DNA from: Discostella pseudostelligera
Lineage: Eukaryota > Bacillariophyta > Thalassiosirophyceae > Thalassiosirales > Thalassiosiraceae
NCBI GenBank assembly: GCA_036940085.1
Contig: JALLBK010000559.1
Coordinates: forward strand, 1 to 59,389
Direction: 5' to 3'
Length of the DNA: 59,389 nt
The first letter of the stretch is position 1. Every line of letters begins with the position of its first letter. This document shows, in pieces, positions 49,801 to 59,248 of the stretch. The position numbers and the translations under genes were made by a program. The notes below the pieces were generated by a model. That model did no database searches, had not been told where the DNA came from, and saw only the letters and a program-made list of their open reading frames with translations.

Positions 49801-51636
49801 TGAAGGAAAAGACAAACGAGATTGCTTCATTGAAGCGAGAACTCGCATCCTCCGCCATGGAGATCCGGAATGCAAAGCATCTTCAGTCACAACTCGATGA
49901 TTTGAGGGAAGAGAAAAGAAATAATTGCATCCGTATCAATAAGCTTGAGGTTGAATTGAGAAATGTTGAATTAAAACAGGCTGAGGATATTGGGTACGAA
50001 GTCGAGCGCTTGAAGCTTGAATTAAAGAATGCTATTGCCGAGAAGGAGAGAACCGAAAGCACAATGACCAAACAAATTGATTCACTTCGCAAGTTGCGCA
50101 ACCATGCCGAGGACGATTTGCGTGAGCGGGAGAGGAAGATTGCATCGCTCGAAAAAGAAGTGAAAGAGCTGAAGGAAACGATTTCAGAAGATGATTTCGA
50201 TGACGTGTTCCTTGACGACAAACCCGGACAGTCGAAAAAGGAGTTGATGGCGGAGAGAGATTCGCTCATTGTTAAGATAGAAACTCTGGAACAGGAGATC
50301 GTGTCACTCAGGTCTGTCTCTGAGTCGAAGCAGCTCTCAGAGCTCAAGACTAAGCTTGCTCAATCAGAGCAGGTGAGAGCGGAACTTGAAAGAGACAGGT
50401 TGCAGTTTAATACCGATAAGGATAGGGAAATGGACCGTCTACACAAGCAGCTATCCGAGGCTCGACAAAGCTACGAGTCTAGGGAGCTGGAACATCTCAG
50501 TCTGGTGAAGAAGCTTGAATGTGAAAACAGTGAATTACGAGAAGAATTTTCCATTCGAATCAAGGAAAAGAATTCCAAGATTGTGGCATTAGAGCAAACA
50601 TTGGCCGCACAGGAGCAGGTCGTCGGGAACATGTCTAATGAAATGGATCAGCTTCAAAATGGAATGGAAAGAATTGCGATCCAACGACGCGCAGAGATCG
50701 AAGAACTCCAGCAGGAACTGATGGATTACACGACAAAGTCAACTAGACTGGAGCGAGAAGTTATGGCACTATCCATGAAACTGGAAGATAAAAAGCTCAA
50801 GCATAAGGCCGAGATGGCAAAGATGAAGGACAAAATAGCTGCACTCGAGTCAGAACCATCTTTGGAGCGAGTTGTCCGCCACGACAAGCATGATGTAAAG
50901 CACGAGCTCGAAGAAAAGAATGAACACTTGAAGTGGCTGGTAAGATCTGATTGACGGGCTTTATTGTTGCTTNCATGAGCTCGAAGAAAAGAATGAACAC
51001 TTGAAGTGGCTGGTAAGATCTGATTGACGGGCTTTATTGTTGCTTCGTGCTAATTCGTTATATCTAACATTCTTGTTTGCATGACCACAGAATTCATCGT
51101 TGAAGGATGACAATCAAAAAATGAAGGATAAGATCGAGAAGCTCAAAGCGATCAATGCACGGAAGGAAGAAAACTCTCCAACTTCATCTGCCAAAAATAA
51201 TGACAAATGGAGGAATGTGGCATTGCAGGAACAAGTGGCTGTTTTGAGCCAACGTGTTATTGAGCTGGAGGAGGCTGCAGCGGTGACGGCGACGACGATG
51301 AAGCGTCCACCTCAATCTCCAAGACCACCCAACTTGTATTCTCCTGTGGAAAGAAATTCCATGTCAAGTTTGGCTAGATCGTCTTCGGCACCCAAATCAG
51401 TATTACGAGTGTCCACATACACAGAAACCAACCAAGCCAATGATTTATTGTCCTACTCGGATGACGAGCGCCCTACCATTACTAACATTCTCTCTGCAGG
51501 CACGCCGCCGGCACTTCCCAGGCCAGATTCATCAGAGAAATCAAAAGGTTCCAAACATTCGACTCCTCGGTTTAGTTTACGAAAAAAGAACAGCAAAGAG
51601 AGGTCATCCCCGTCTGCGAAATTTGACGAATTATGA
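46880..51636 (+). CDS. Giant coiled-coil protein (golgin/centrosomal-like), function unknown
   Basis: Five exons, 46880-47260, 47345-49063, 49135-49668, 49758-50939 and 51091-51636, all in phase 0, give 1,453 residues. After about 40 polar residues, heptad-rich helix runs from residue 45 to about 1,290, broken by acidic Ser/Pro patches (PAGDDHETEPNSSPDRRES; EDDFDDVFLDDKPGQS). The C-terminal 160 residues are Ser/Pro-rich and basic, typical of a disordered tail. There is no motor, GRIP or other domain I can recognise. A scaffold or tether at Golgi, basal body or spindle pole is possible. The 84-nt intron 1 keeps the frame open. An N gap and duplicated 72-mer sit at the exon 4 donor; the second copy is probably not real. 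Confidence 0.75.
50901..51045. repeat. 72-bp direct repeat around a single N: likely assembly artefact
   Basis: Bases 50901-50972 and 50974-51045 match at 71 of 72 positions (C at 50903, T at 50976) and are separated by the N at 50973. The copy includes the last 39 coding bases of exon 4 and its GTAAGA donor, so a naive gene model could call a false duplicate exon. The repeat length equals that at 23839-23983. Confidence 0.85.
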
Positions 51637-52171
51637 CTTTTAGCTCAAATGTAGATAAAGTATTACTTGTTTCATTTGCCGATCCTACTTTTCACTGAGT
51701 AAAGTTAAAGCACCCAGTTTCATCTGTTGCTACCATCTAAGATAAAATGTAGGATATGAAGCAACTAATATTACCTACTCCTATCCAAAGCCATGCAATC
51801 GGAAGTTGCCATCGCCACTCCAAAAGTCGAGTCGAAGCCAACAACCAACAGCCGCCAAGAAGTTACTGCCACTAGCTGCCACTGCCACGTGAAATAGTTG
51901 TTTAGTCGAGTCAATTTCTCCCGCCAAATCAGTGCACCATCACCCGCCAAATCGCTGCCACGTGTCATCAGCCACAGCCGCACAAACTCAAGCAACTAGC
52001 AAGCACACAGCACACGAAAAGGTTTAGGTGCACAAGAAGTGCAAACGATGGACGATGAAGCAACAGCCAAGCCAAAGCCAAACAATCAGTCTTCACCTCG
52101 CTCGCCTCGATCATCGCCGCCGCCGCCTTCGTCGTTGACCATCGTCATCTTTGTCATTATAATCACTCATC
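51637..52171. promoter_or_regulatory. Promoter of Arc1p-like gene, G-boxes flanking E2F-like sites
   Basis: CACGTG at 51886-51891 and 51959-51964 bracket CCCGCCAAAT at 51920-51929 and 51943-51952. An upstream ATG at 52048 (context acgATGG) opens a frame to 52311 that overlaps the main start at 52172 in another frame; it could damp translation if included in the mRNA. Confidence 0.5.
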
Positions 52172-53662
52172 ATGACCGGTGCTGTCGTATCCTCCCGCTC
52201 GGCACTCGCCACAATTACCCTCCCCACCTCTCTCCTCTCCACGGACCATCTCGTTGCACTCATCACTGCCATCTCCCCACCCTATCAAACCACCATCTCC
52301 CTTACCAATAATAAGAATGACACATTCTCACTCATCATTGGTCCAGATACACTCACCCATCGTAATTCCATACTAAGACATCTCTGCGGTATTGGATTAC
52401 ACAATGCTCTGGATAGTGTGGGATCATCACCACTATTATTTTTGGGTGGACATGCAGCTACTTCCTTTGCTGGGGCATCCCCCCAATCGGCATTGGCTAT
52501 AGCGGGTATTTCCTCTTGGATGAGTGTGGCCTCATCCATTCGCGATGAGGGGGGAACTAGTATGGAGAGTGTGTCAAAATTACTTCACCAATTGAATGGA
52601 TATTTATCCACAAAAAGTTTTCTTGTCAATAGTCCCGAACCTACATTGGCAGATTTGGATTTGTATTTGGCAATTGTATCCAAGGTTTCCTCTGGTGAGA
52701 AATTGGAAGGTATAGTGGGTGAAGAGAATGTTCATACACGTCGATGGTTGGAACAATGTGGTGCAACATTGGAAGAGTTGCATATTATGGCATTGAAGAA
52801 ATTGCAGTACTCCAAGTCCAAAATCACCCTACCGTCACTTCCAGAGGGTTTGTGTCCCAAAGCGAGGCCATTGCCATTGTTTTGTTATGGAGATGATGAT
52901 GAGGTTGTTGCAGAAGTTTCGGCTGCGTCAACATCATCTGCAAACACTGCATCGTCGTCTACTTTGAATAAAGAAAAGGGGTCTGTCGCCAGCAAGCCAG
53001 TTGGAGAACCCAAGCAAGGCGGAGGACCAGGCGTTGCCCTTACTGACGAAGAAAAGAAGGCGGTCGCCGAGAAACGTGCCAAAAAGGCTGCTGGGAAGGC
53101 CAAAGCAAAAGAAGGAGCCGATGCCAATAAAGGTGCTGCTGCTGCCACCCCCGAGACAACACTGAATGTTTCTGCACTCGAGATACGCGTGGGCAAAATT
53201 GTAAAGGCATGGGAGCATGAGTCATCCGACAAACTCTTCTGCGAGGAAGTCGATGTCGGCGAGGAAAAACCTCGATTGATTGCCTCGGGCTTGCGTGCAT
53301 TTTACAAATTGGACGAAATGCAAAATCGTAATGTCCTGGTGTTGTGCAACTTAAAGGCTCGTAGTTTGGGTGGTTTCCCTAGTCATGGTATGGTACTCTG
53401 CGCATCGAATGCCGATCATACCGCTGTGGAATTTGCCGTGCCGCCAGAGGGTGCCAGGATTGGAGAACGGGTATGTTTTGAGGGATATGTTGGTGAGCCC
53501 GAGCCGGAGAATAAGGTGGCCAAGAAAAAGATGTTTGAGGCTCTTGCACCGGATCTCAAGACGGATGAAAATGGCGAGGTTGTATGGAAGGGAGCAAAGG
53601 GGATGACAAGTGCTGGTGTTTGTAAGGCTATTAACGGTATGGCAAATGCACATGTGTCCTAA
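52172..53662 (+). CDS. Arc1p/AIMP1(p43)-like tRNA-binding cofactor
   Basis: A single exon of 496 residues. Residues about 1-215 look like a GST-C-type helical domain (LADLDLYLAIVSKV), the part that docks aminoacyl-tRNA synthetases in Arc1p and related proteins. A Lys/Ala-rich linker (about 285-325: EEKKAVAEKRAKKAAGKAKA) precedes an EMAP-II/tRNA-binding domain: LEIRVGKIVKAWEH, LFCEEVDVGEEKPRLIASGL, NRNVLVLCNLKARSLGG and SHGMVLCAS, ending with the EMAP-II C-terminal half (GEPEPENKVAKKKMFEAL). It should deliver tRNA to a cytosolic synthetase such as MetRS. The Lys-rich linker fits tRNA-binding helices known in the family. Confidence 0.9.
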   Translation: MTGAVVSSRSALATITLPTSLLSTDHLVALITAISPPYQTTISLTNNKNDTFSLIIGPDTLTHRNSILRHLCGIGLHNALDSVGSSPLLFLGGHAATSFAGASPQSALAIAGISSWMSVASSIRDEGGTSMESVSKLLHQLNGYLSTKSFLVNSPEPTLADLDLYLAIVSKVSSGEKLEGIVGEENVHTRRWLEQCGATLEELHIMALKKLQYSKSKITLPSLPEGLCPKARPLPLFCYGDDDEVVAEVSAASTSSANTASSSTLNKEKGSVASKPVGEPKQGGGPGVALTDEEKKAVAEKRAKKAAGKAKAKEGADANKGAAAATPETTLNVSALEIRVGKIVKAWEHESSDKLFCEEVDVGEEKPRLIASGLRAFYKLDEMQNRNVLVLCNLKARSLGGFPSHGMVLCASNADHTAVEFAVPPEGARIGERVCFEGYVGEPEPENKVAKKKMFEALAPDLKTDENGEVVWKGAKGMTSAGVCKAINGMANAHVS

Positions 53663-53782
53663 GGTTGCAAGTCTTGCTACCTCGCTGTATACACATACGA
53701 CGAATACTCATCAGGTGAATGTAGTGAGATACAATTATTATTTACTCTTATGGAACAAACATAAACTATCTAACGGCGACAG

Positions 53783-54709
53783 TTATACCTCGACACGAGT
53801 TGGCTTCCTCATCGACCTTCCATTACGACGCATCCAAGCTCGAAACATGCGACGAAAAGAGAATGTATCGCCTTTGCGTTGGCGGTGGTGTTCAATCAAA
53901 TTCGCCACGGGCCGACAATCATCGTTGCAAGTGATGTCCTCTTTCATAAAAGACCCGTATGTGTAATCAATTGTGAATGCCACATCCTGCGGTGCATAAA
54001 GTTGAGATACATTGGAGCCTGTTGATGATGACGAGTCCGAAATCGGCGCAGGATAGGGATAGGTTATATTATTCTCCATTCGATAGACAACTTGTTCGAG
54101 TGACGCCAATCGATTGTTGATTATCTCAATCTGACGAATCAAGGAAGCATGGATATTGTCGTCATCGGCTGATGCATGAATTTTATGATGAGGATTGATG
54201 ATGGCGTTGGATTTTGATGTAGCAAAGTCGCCGGTACCCTTGTTGGCTGATGATACGAAGCGCGAAATACCCAAAATTGCAGAGTGATCATTGTGTTCGA
54301 AGAGTTTGTCGAAAACGGCGTTGGACTTGGTGGTAGATTTATCGATGGTATTGTTGAACTTGAAGCCGGTGTCGAATGAGTTATCCAATATATTCAGGGA
54401 GCTGTTCTCCTTCTTCACCGGTGACGCTTCTAACGAAAAGTTGTGAGGTTTCTCGGTGGAGTAGGATCGAAGTATTTCGGAGCACTCATTAATCCGGATG
54501 GTACTTGTATCATTATATCTTTTGTCGATTGCGATGTCAACGGTGTCGAAGTCGTACACGTGAGGGTGAGAGAAGTTGTTCCGGAGACACCGATCTACTA
54601 ACGGAGATGACTCGACGAGAATGATAGTGTTTTCGTTGGAAGAGTTCGCCGACCGTCGGGGCTTTGACGATGGAACGACCTTCGAATGTTGCATCCAGAG
54701 GGAAGACAT
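53783..54709 (-). CDS. Uncharacterised protein
   Basis: A single exon of 308 residues, Ser/Asn/Asp-rich with no recognised domain. A likely short coiled coil lies near residues 188-213 (LIRQIEIINNRLASLEQVVYR). The C-terminus is strongly basic (about 275-308, RRMFRAWMRRNGR). No signal peptide or membrane segment. The open frame is long for chance and its composition is protein-like, but no homology is visible. Convergent with the Arc1p-like gene (120 bp). Confidence 0.5.
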   Translation of the reverse strand: MSSLWMQHSKVVPSSKPRRSANSSNENTIILVESSPLVDRCLRNNFSHPHVYDFDTVDIAIDKRYNDTSTIRINECSEILRSYSTEKPHNFSLEASPVKKENSSLNILDNSFDTGFKFNNTIDKSTTKSNAVFDKLFEHNDHSAILGISRFVSSANKGTGDFATSKSNAIINPHHKIHASADDDNIHASLIRQIEIINNRLASLEQVVYRMENNITYPYPAPISDSSSSTGSNVSQLYAPQDVAFTIDYTYGSFMKEDITCNDDCRPVANLIEHHRQRKGDTFSFRRMFRAWMRRNGRSMRKPTRVEV

Positions 54710-55022
54710 GGTTGTTGATGATCAAGTGATGCACTTCTTCAACACTTATTTTATGGAAGTGACGACGAGTTCATTGTCGACATGACTTTCTACTTTCTAT
54801 TGATTCGATTTTGAATTTTTAAAAACGGCCCCCGAGTGTCAGAAATCTTCCTGTTGGCGATTCCTCAACCAACCACCAATCCACTACCGGTACCGGCCGA
54901 CCATGACCGCGACGGTTGTCGGCGGCGTCGACGGTGCACCCCAATACCAATAGTCACTCCTATTCTTATCCATCCCCCGATAAATTTTACGGCAGCAACA
55001 TCACCTAGAAAGAGGCAGCACC
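54710..55022. other. Short divergent spacer, nothing specific recognised
   Basis: This 313-bp stretch separates the uncharacterised gene from the BTB gene. It is GC-rich around 54890-54960 (ACCGGTACCGGCC) and has no CCCGCCA core or G-box. Confidence 0.4.
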
Positions 55023-56627
55023 ATGGAATCAGAATCCGACTGTCCCACCCCCCCACTGACCGCCATGGAGGCGGGCGATCCCCCACCTGCCGCTACGCCC
55101 TCCAAACGTAGCTCTCTCTCCCATGACATTCAATCTCTCCTCCACGACGAGGATATTACGGACATAATTCTCATCCCTGAAAAACATAATTCTAATTCTA
55201 CCGACATGATCACCGCCGTTCCCACCATCAAGGCCATACTAGCAGCGCGTTCACCCGTCTTCCGTCGTATGCTCTTTGGAGAATTCCGTGAGACGCAATC
55301 GAACAATCAGGAAAATGTCGAAGTCAAGCTCGATTATTCCGGACGGGTGTTGCAATTGCTTGTTGAATTTTGTTTTACCGACAAGCTGGATAGTCTGAGT
55401 GAGAAATCTTCCAACGCTACTGCTACTGCTACTGCTACTGCTACTACTTCAAATGGTCTCACTTTGGAAGAGAAGGCACGGCTACTTACCAATCTTTCTG
55501 GTGCAGGTCATTACTTTGATATTGCCAAGTTGGAAGAAGATATCAAGTATCAACTGAATGAAATGATGCTGACACATCCATCGTTAGCATGTGCAGTATT
55601 GGACGAATCCAGTAAGATGCCATCGGGGGAGGAATTGGGCTTGATTGCCATGGAGAGGATTCGGGCACAACCCAAGGCGGCATTATTGCATCGCAATGCT
55701 ATTGGTGGCGCATACAGCGCTGCCAATTCTTTCACACATGCTATTGCGGGATGGGGGGACAAGGGGGGAGTCATATCGTTGAATCCATCCCTATTGGAAA
55801 AGATTATTTTCGATGAACAATCCAATGCTAGCGAGCTTACCAAATTCCTGTGTCTTAAGCAATGGTACGAGGGGTGCAAGCATGAAGTGTCGTTGGAAGA
55901 TTTTGACCTCCATCATCGTAAGCGGCTAGATAGTGATGAGATTCAAGCTTCTCGGACACCTATATTTCCCAAGAAACAACTTGGTGTACTATCCAACACG
56001 TCCCCGGCACAACCTCCATCGCCACCGTCCAAGTCTCAGAATGATCAATTATCATCGTACAGTCAGCATGAACAGCGGCTTGCCATTGTCAAGCATTTAG
56101 CGGAGAAACTCGATTTGTCGCTCATCCCAGCCTCGGACTTGTCGACCATCGTTACCGAATCGAAGTTAATCTCGACACATGATCTATTCCAAGCGTATCG
56201 CCTTCAGGCACTGAATGCCGAACAGACCAAGTCGAAAGTATTCGTGGAGGGTGCTGGTTTAGCTGAAGTTAACGGCACGTACATCCAACGGGGTGTCCAT
56301 GAGGGGACTCCTATGTACAATAAAGAGGGGGTGTGGCGAGACCGTGAGGAGGTATTCCGTATTTTCTTATGCACCTATTCGAATGGGAACAAATCTTGGT
56401 GTTTGAGCATTGTGCCCAAAGGAAAAGAGCCTGGCAAGACGACGGATATTGATTTTTATGAGTGCCCGGTGAGTTATGGGAAGGCGGGGGTTGCCAATGC
56501 AACCTACGGCGGGTCAACGGATTTTGGGTTGGGAGTTGTACCGAGTAGAGGATGGAAGTTGGTGAATTATGGTCAGGCGCCTGTACCCAAGTGTTCATTG
56601 ATTGCTGGGTGTTTGGAGGATGCATGA
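55023..56627 (+). CDS. BTB/POZ-domain protein with an uncharacterised C-terminal domain
   Basis: A single exon of 534 residues. The BTB domain (about 35-150) shows HDEDITDIILI, TIKAILAARSPVFRRMLFGEF and VLQLLVEFCFTD, interrupted by an Ala-Thr repeat from a GCTACT microsatellite (about 55415-55445). A helical BACK-like region follows (150-310). The last 140 residues (from VFVEGAGLAEVNGTYIQRG, through IFLCTYSNGNKSWCLSIVPKG, to LVNYGQAPVPKC) are a compact domain I cannot name; it resembles sensor-like beta domains in large stramenopile families. BTB proteins usually act as CUL3 adaptors or dimerisation modules; that role is inferred. Confidence 0.72.
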   Translation: MESESDCPTPPLTAMEAGDPPPAATPSKRSSLSHDIQSLLHDEDITDIILIPEKHNSNSTDMITAVPTIKAILAARSPVFRRMLFGEFRETQSNNQENVEVKLDYSGRVLQLLVEFCFTDKLDSLSEKSSNATATATATATTSNGLTLEEKARLLTNLSGAGHYFDIAKLEEDIKYQLNEMMLTHPSLACAVLDESSKMPSGEELGLIAMERIRAQPKAALLHRNAIGGAYSAANSFTHAIAGWGDKGGVISLNPSLLEKIIFDEQSNASELTKFLCLKQWYEGCKHEVSLEDFDLHHRKRLDSDEIQASRTPIFPKKQLGVLSNTSPAQPPSPPSKSQNDQLSSYSQHEQRLAIVKHLAEKLDLSLIPASDLSTIVTESKLISTHDLFQAYRLQALNAEQTKSKVFVEGAGLAEVNGTYIQRGVHEGTPMYNKEGVWRDREEVFRIFLCTYSNGNKSWCLSIVPKGKEPGKTTDIDFYECPVSYGKAGVANATYGGSTDFGLGVVPSRGWKLVNYGQAPVPKCSLIAGCLEDA

Positions 56628-56758
56628 TACGCTATGATGCGGTCAAATAATGTTAATTTGTAAGATGGTTGTTTACATTATTGCAATATATCCACTACCT
56701 AGAAATGCTACATGTATTTCTCTCCTAAACTCCCCGCTTCGTCTATGCAATCGAAGAA

Positions 56759-59248
56759 CTATCCATGGAATTTCTTTCCAGATGCAGCATAATCTTTCAG
56801 CAACTGACAAGGCTCAAACTGCTCCCCAAGGTTACTGGCAAAGCCGTTCATTTTGTCCACAAACGCAGTGACGCCGACGGAGTCCATGTATCGGAACGGT
56901 CCACCCTTGAAGGGTGCAAAACCAATACCAAACACGAGACCAATATCTCCATCGACGGGATTCTCAATAATTCCATCCTCGAGGCATTTGGCGGCCTCAT
57001 TCACCAGCCGTGATGCAATGCGATTTTGGATGTCTTCCTCGGACATATTCGAGACGGCACCACCGGTAAATTCCTTCAGATACGAAACCATTTCTGATCC
57101 AATGGCCTTGTCCTTCTTTCCGGTGTAGGTGAAGAAGCCCTTCTTACTCTTCTTGCCTAACCATCCCTTCTCCACCATGTTGGACATCAAGGTAATATCA
57201 CCACCGTTCATACGCACACCTAGGTCTGCTTTGGAAAGGAAACTAGCCACCTTGGACGCCACATCGACTCCTACCTCATCAATTAGCGTAATGGGACCCA
57301 CGGGCATACCGAACTTCTTCATCGCCTTGTCGAGTTTCTCAAGAGGTACACCTTCCTTCACAAGAGCGCAAGTTTCGACAAGCACGGGTCCCAAACAACG
57401 ATTGACGTAGAAACCAGGCACATCCTTCACCACCACACACGTTTTGCCCTGCTTATTCCCCACAGCAAAGGCCGTGGCCAATGCCTCTTCGGATGTACCG
57501 GCATGTGGAATGATTTCAAGCAATGGCATCGATGGCACTGGAGAGAAGTAATGCATTCCGACAATATTCTCAGGTCGTTTTACTTCCTCGCCTGGGGCGG
57601 CAATGGCGGCAATGGGAATGGCGCTAGTATTCGTTGCGAAGACACAATGATCCGGCGTGACACTCTCGACTAGCTGGATGATATTCCTCTTGAGTTCCAG
57701 GTTCTCGAATACTGCCTCAATGACCAAGTCAGCACCACCAAAGTGACGTTTCCATGATTCCGTCTGATCCGAGAGAGGGGTAACGCGAGCAGTGTTCAAG
57801 TTGTATTGATACTGGGTCATGCTCTGCCGATTGACCTTCTTCTGCCAATTCTCATTCATTAACGAAAGTCCCCGACCTAGACTAACATCATCTCGATCTT
57901 TCAGTAGAACTTCGTAACCCTTCTCGGCCGTTACTTGAGCAATTCCCGCACCCATGAGTCCAGCACCCATCACCGCAACGCGCTTCACGGGGATAGGTTC
58001 CGCACTGGACGAATGTTTCTTCATCTGATTCATCCCATCGAAGATACCAATCAATGCCTCACTTTCTTTCGTCGCCGCTAGTTTGGCAAATCGTTCACGC
58101 TCATGCTTGTACTTGTCCAATCCATTGGGATGGGCCAACCCGTACTTGACACAATCGATAATGGCATACGGAGCAGGATAGTTCCCATCGGTGTTCTTAT
58201 CGACCATCTTCTTTACCTTGTCCCACATCAAATACTGACCCGGTGGCGTGTCCTCAATGAAGCGATTGAGAAATGATTTGGCCTTGGTTTTACTCTTCTT
58301 AATGGAACCATTGGCCAAGCCTTCCGCAGTACTAATTGCCACCGACTCCAACGATTGAGGCGCAACGACCAAATCGACCAATCCCATCTTCTTGGCCTTG
58401 ACTGGTCGAATATCTTTCCCGGTGAGCATCATATCCATCCCACCCTGAATGCCCACAAGAGCTGGCAAATTCTGCGTGCCACCAAAACCAGGCAACAATC
58501 CCAACTTGACCTCTGGCAGACCAAGCTTTGTCGATGACGAATCCGTACAGATGCGATAATCACACCACAATGCCCATTCTAAACCGCCACCCAACGCTGG
58601 ACCATGAATCGCGGCTACCATCGGAACATTCTTCGATTTCATATGAAGGAAAAACTGCAATGCCTCCTCGATAATCGGGACCAAAGTCGACTTGTCATCA
58701 ATACTGCTAATATCAAAAATGTCCGCTCCGGCAATAAATCCACTCTCTTTGGCCGATGTGAAGACTACCGATTTGACGTTGGTGTTGGAATGGACTTCAT
58801 TTTGCCACATGGACTTGGCCTCATGCATTAATGCAAAACTTAATGTGTTTACTTTCTTATCGGGATTGTCGAAGCGAATAATGGCTACGCCGGTAGGTGT
58901 GATTTCGACGTTTTGGAAGAATTTGTATTTGCGTTCCGGGGTGGAGATGAAGGGTGATGGAGTGGCGGCGTCGTCATGTTTGGATGCTGTTGGCTTGGTC
59001 GTTGGGGACGAGTCATTGATGGCAGCTGCGGTGGAGAATGCATTGCCACTGCTACTAGCCGTCGATGGTGCACGTGGAGTGGAGATGGCAAGAGGACCGT
59101 CGAGTGTCAAGATGCCGCGAGAGATCAAAGCATTGGTAGCACGACCGGTTCCGACGGTGCTGAATGCTTGTTGGCTCAATCGGCAAGCCAATGCTTGACG
59201 AGCTTGAGGAGCGAAGAGAGCTTTGCGTGCTGCCGGACTGAGCAACAT
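56759..59248 (-). CDS. HADHA: Mitochondrial trifunctional protein alpha subunit (enoyl-CoA hydratase / 3-hydroxyacyl-CoA dehydrogenase)
   Basis: A single exon of 829 residues. The N-terminus is Arg/Ala/Ser-rich without acidic residues, a good mitochondrial presequence. The crotonase half has GFIAGADIFDI, GPALGGGLEWALWCDYRI (first catalytic Glu) and LGLPEVKLGLLPGFGGTQ (second Glu). The dehydrogenase half has VAVMGAGLMGAGIAQV (NAD fold), VGMHYFSPVPSMPLLEIIP (catalytic His/Glu) and a second HAD_C block ending GIGFAPFKGGPFRYMDSVG. Length and order match animal HADHA (about 760 residues). It would carry out steps 2 and 3 of long-chain beta-oxidation with a thiolase beta subunit, not present in this window. 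Confidence 0.95.
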   Translation of the reverse strand: MLLSPAARKALFAPQARQALACRLSQQAFSTVGTGRATNALISRGILTLDGPLAISTPRAPSTASSSGNAFSTAAAINDSSPTTKPTASKHDDAATPSPFISTPERKYKFFQNVEITPTGVAIIRFDNPDKKVNTLSFALMHEAKSMWQNEVHSNTNVKSVVFTSAKESGFIAGADIFDISSIDDKSTLVPIIEEALQFFLHMKSKNVPMVAAIHGPALGGGLEWALWCDYRICTDSSSTKLGLPEVKLGLLPGFGGTQNLPALVGIQGGMDMMLTGKDIRPVKAKKMGLVDLVVAPQSLESVAISTAEGLANGSIKKSKTKAKSFLNRFIEDTPPGQYLMWDKVKKMVDKNTDGNYPAPYAIIDCVKYGLAHPNGLDKYKHERERFAKLAATKESEALIGIFDGMNQMKKHSSSAEPIPVKRVAVMGAGLMGAGIAQVTAEKGYEVLLKDRDDVSLGRGLSLMNENWQKKVNRQSMTQYQYNLNTARVTPLSDQTESWKRHFGGADLVIEAVFENLELKRNIIQLVESVTPDHCVFATNTSAIPIAAIAAPGEEVKRPENIVGMHYFSPVPSMPLLEIIPHAGTSEEALATAFAVGNKQGKTCVVVKDVPGFYVNRCLGPVLVETCALVKEGVPLEKLDKAMKKFGMPVGPITLIDEVGVDVASKVASFLSKADLGVRMNGGDITLMSNMVEKGWLGKKSKKGFFTYTGKKDKAIGSEMVSYLKEFTGGAVSNMSEEDIQNRIASRLVNEAAKCLEDGIIENPVDGDIGLVFGIGFAPFKGGPFRYMDSVGVTAFVDKMNGFASNLGEQFEPCQLLKDYAASGKKFHG

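Noticed and set aside
51619..51636. C-terminal FDEL of the coiled-coil protein as an ER-retention signal
   Set aside because: The protein has no signal peptide or membrane segment, so a lumenal retention signal would have no meaning.
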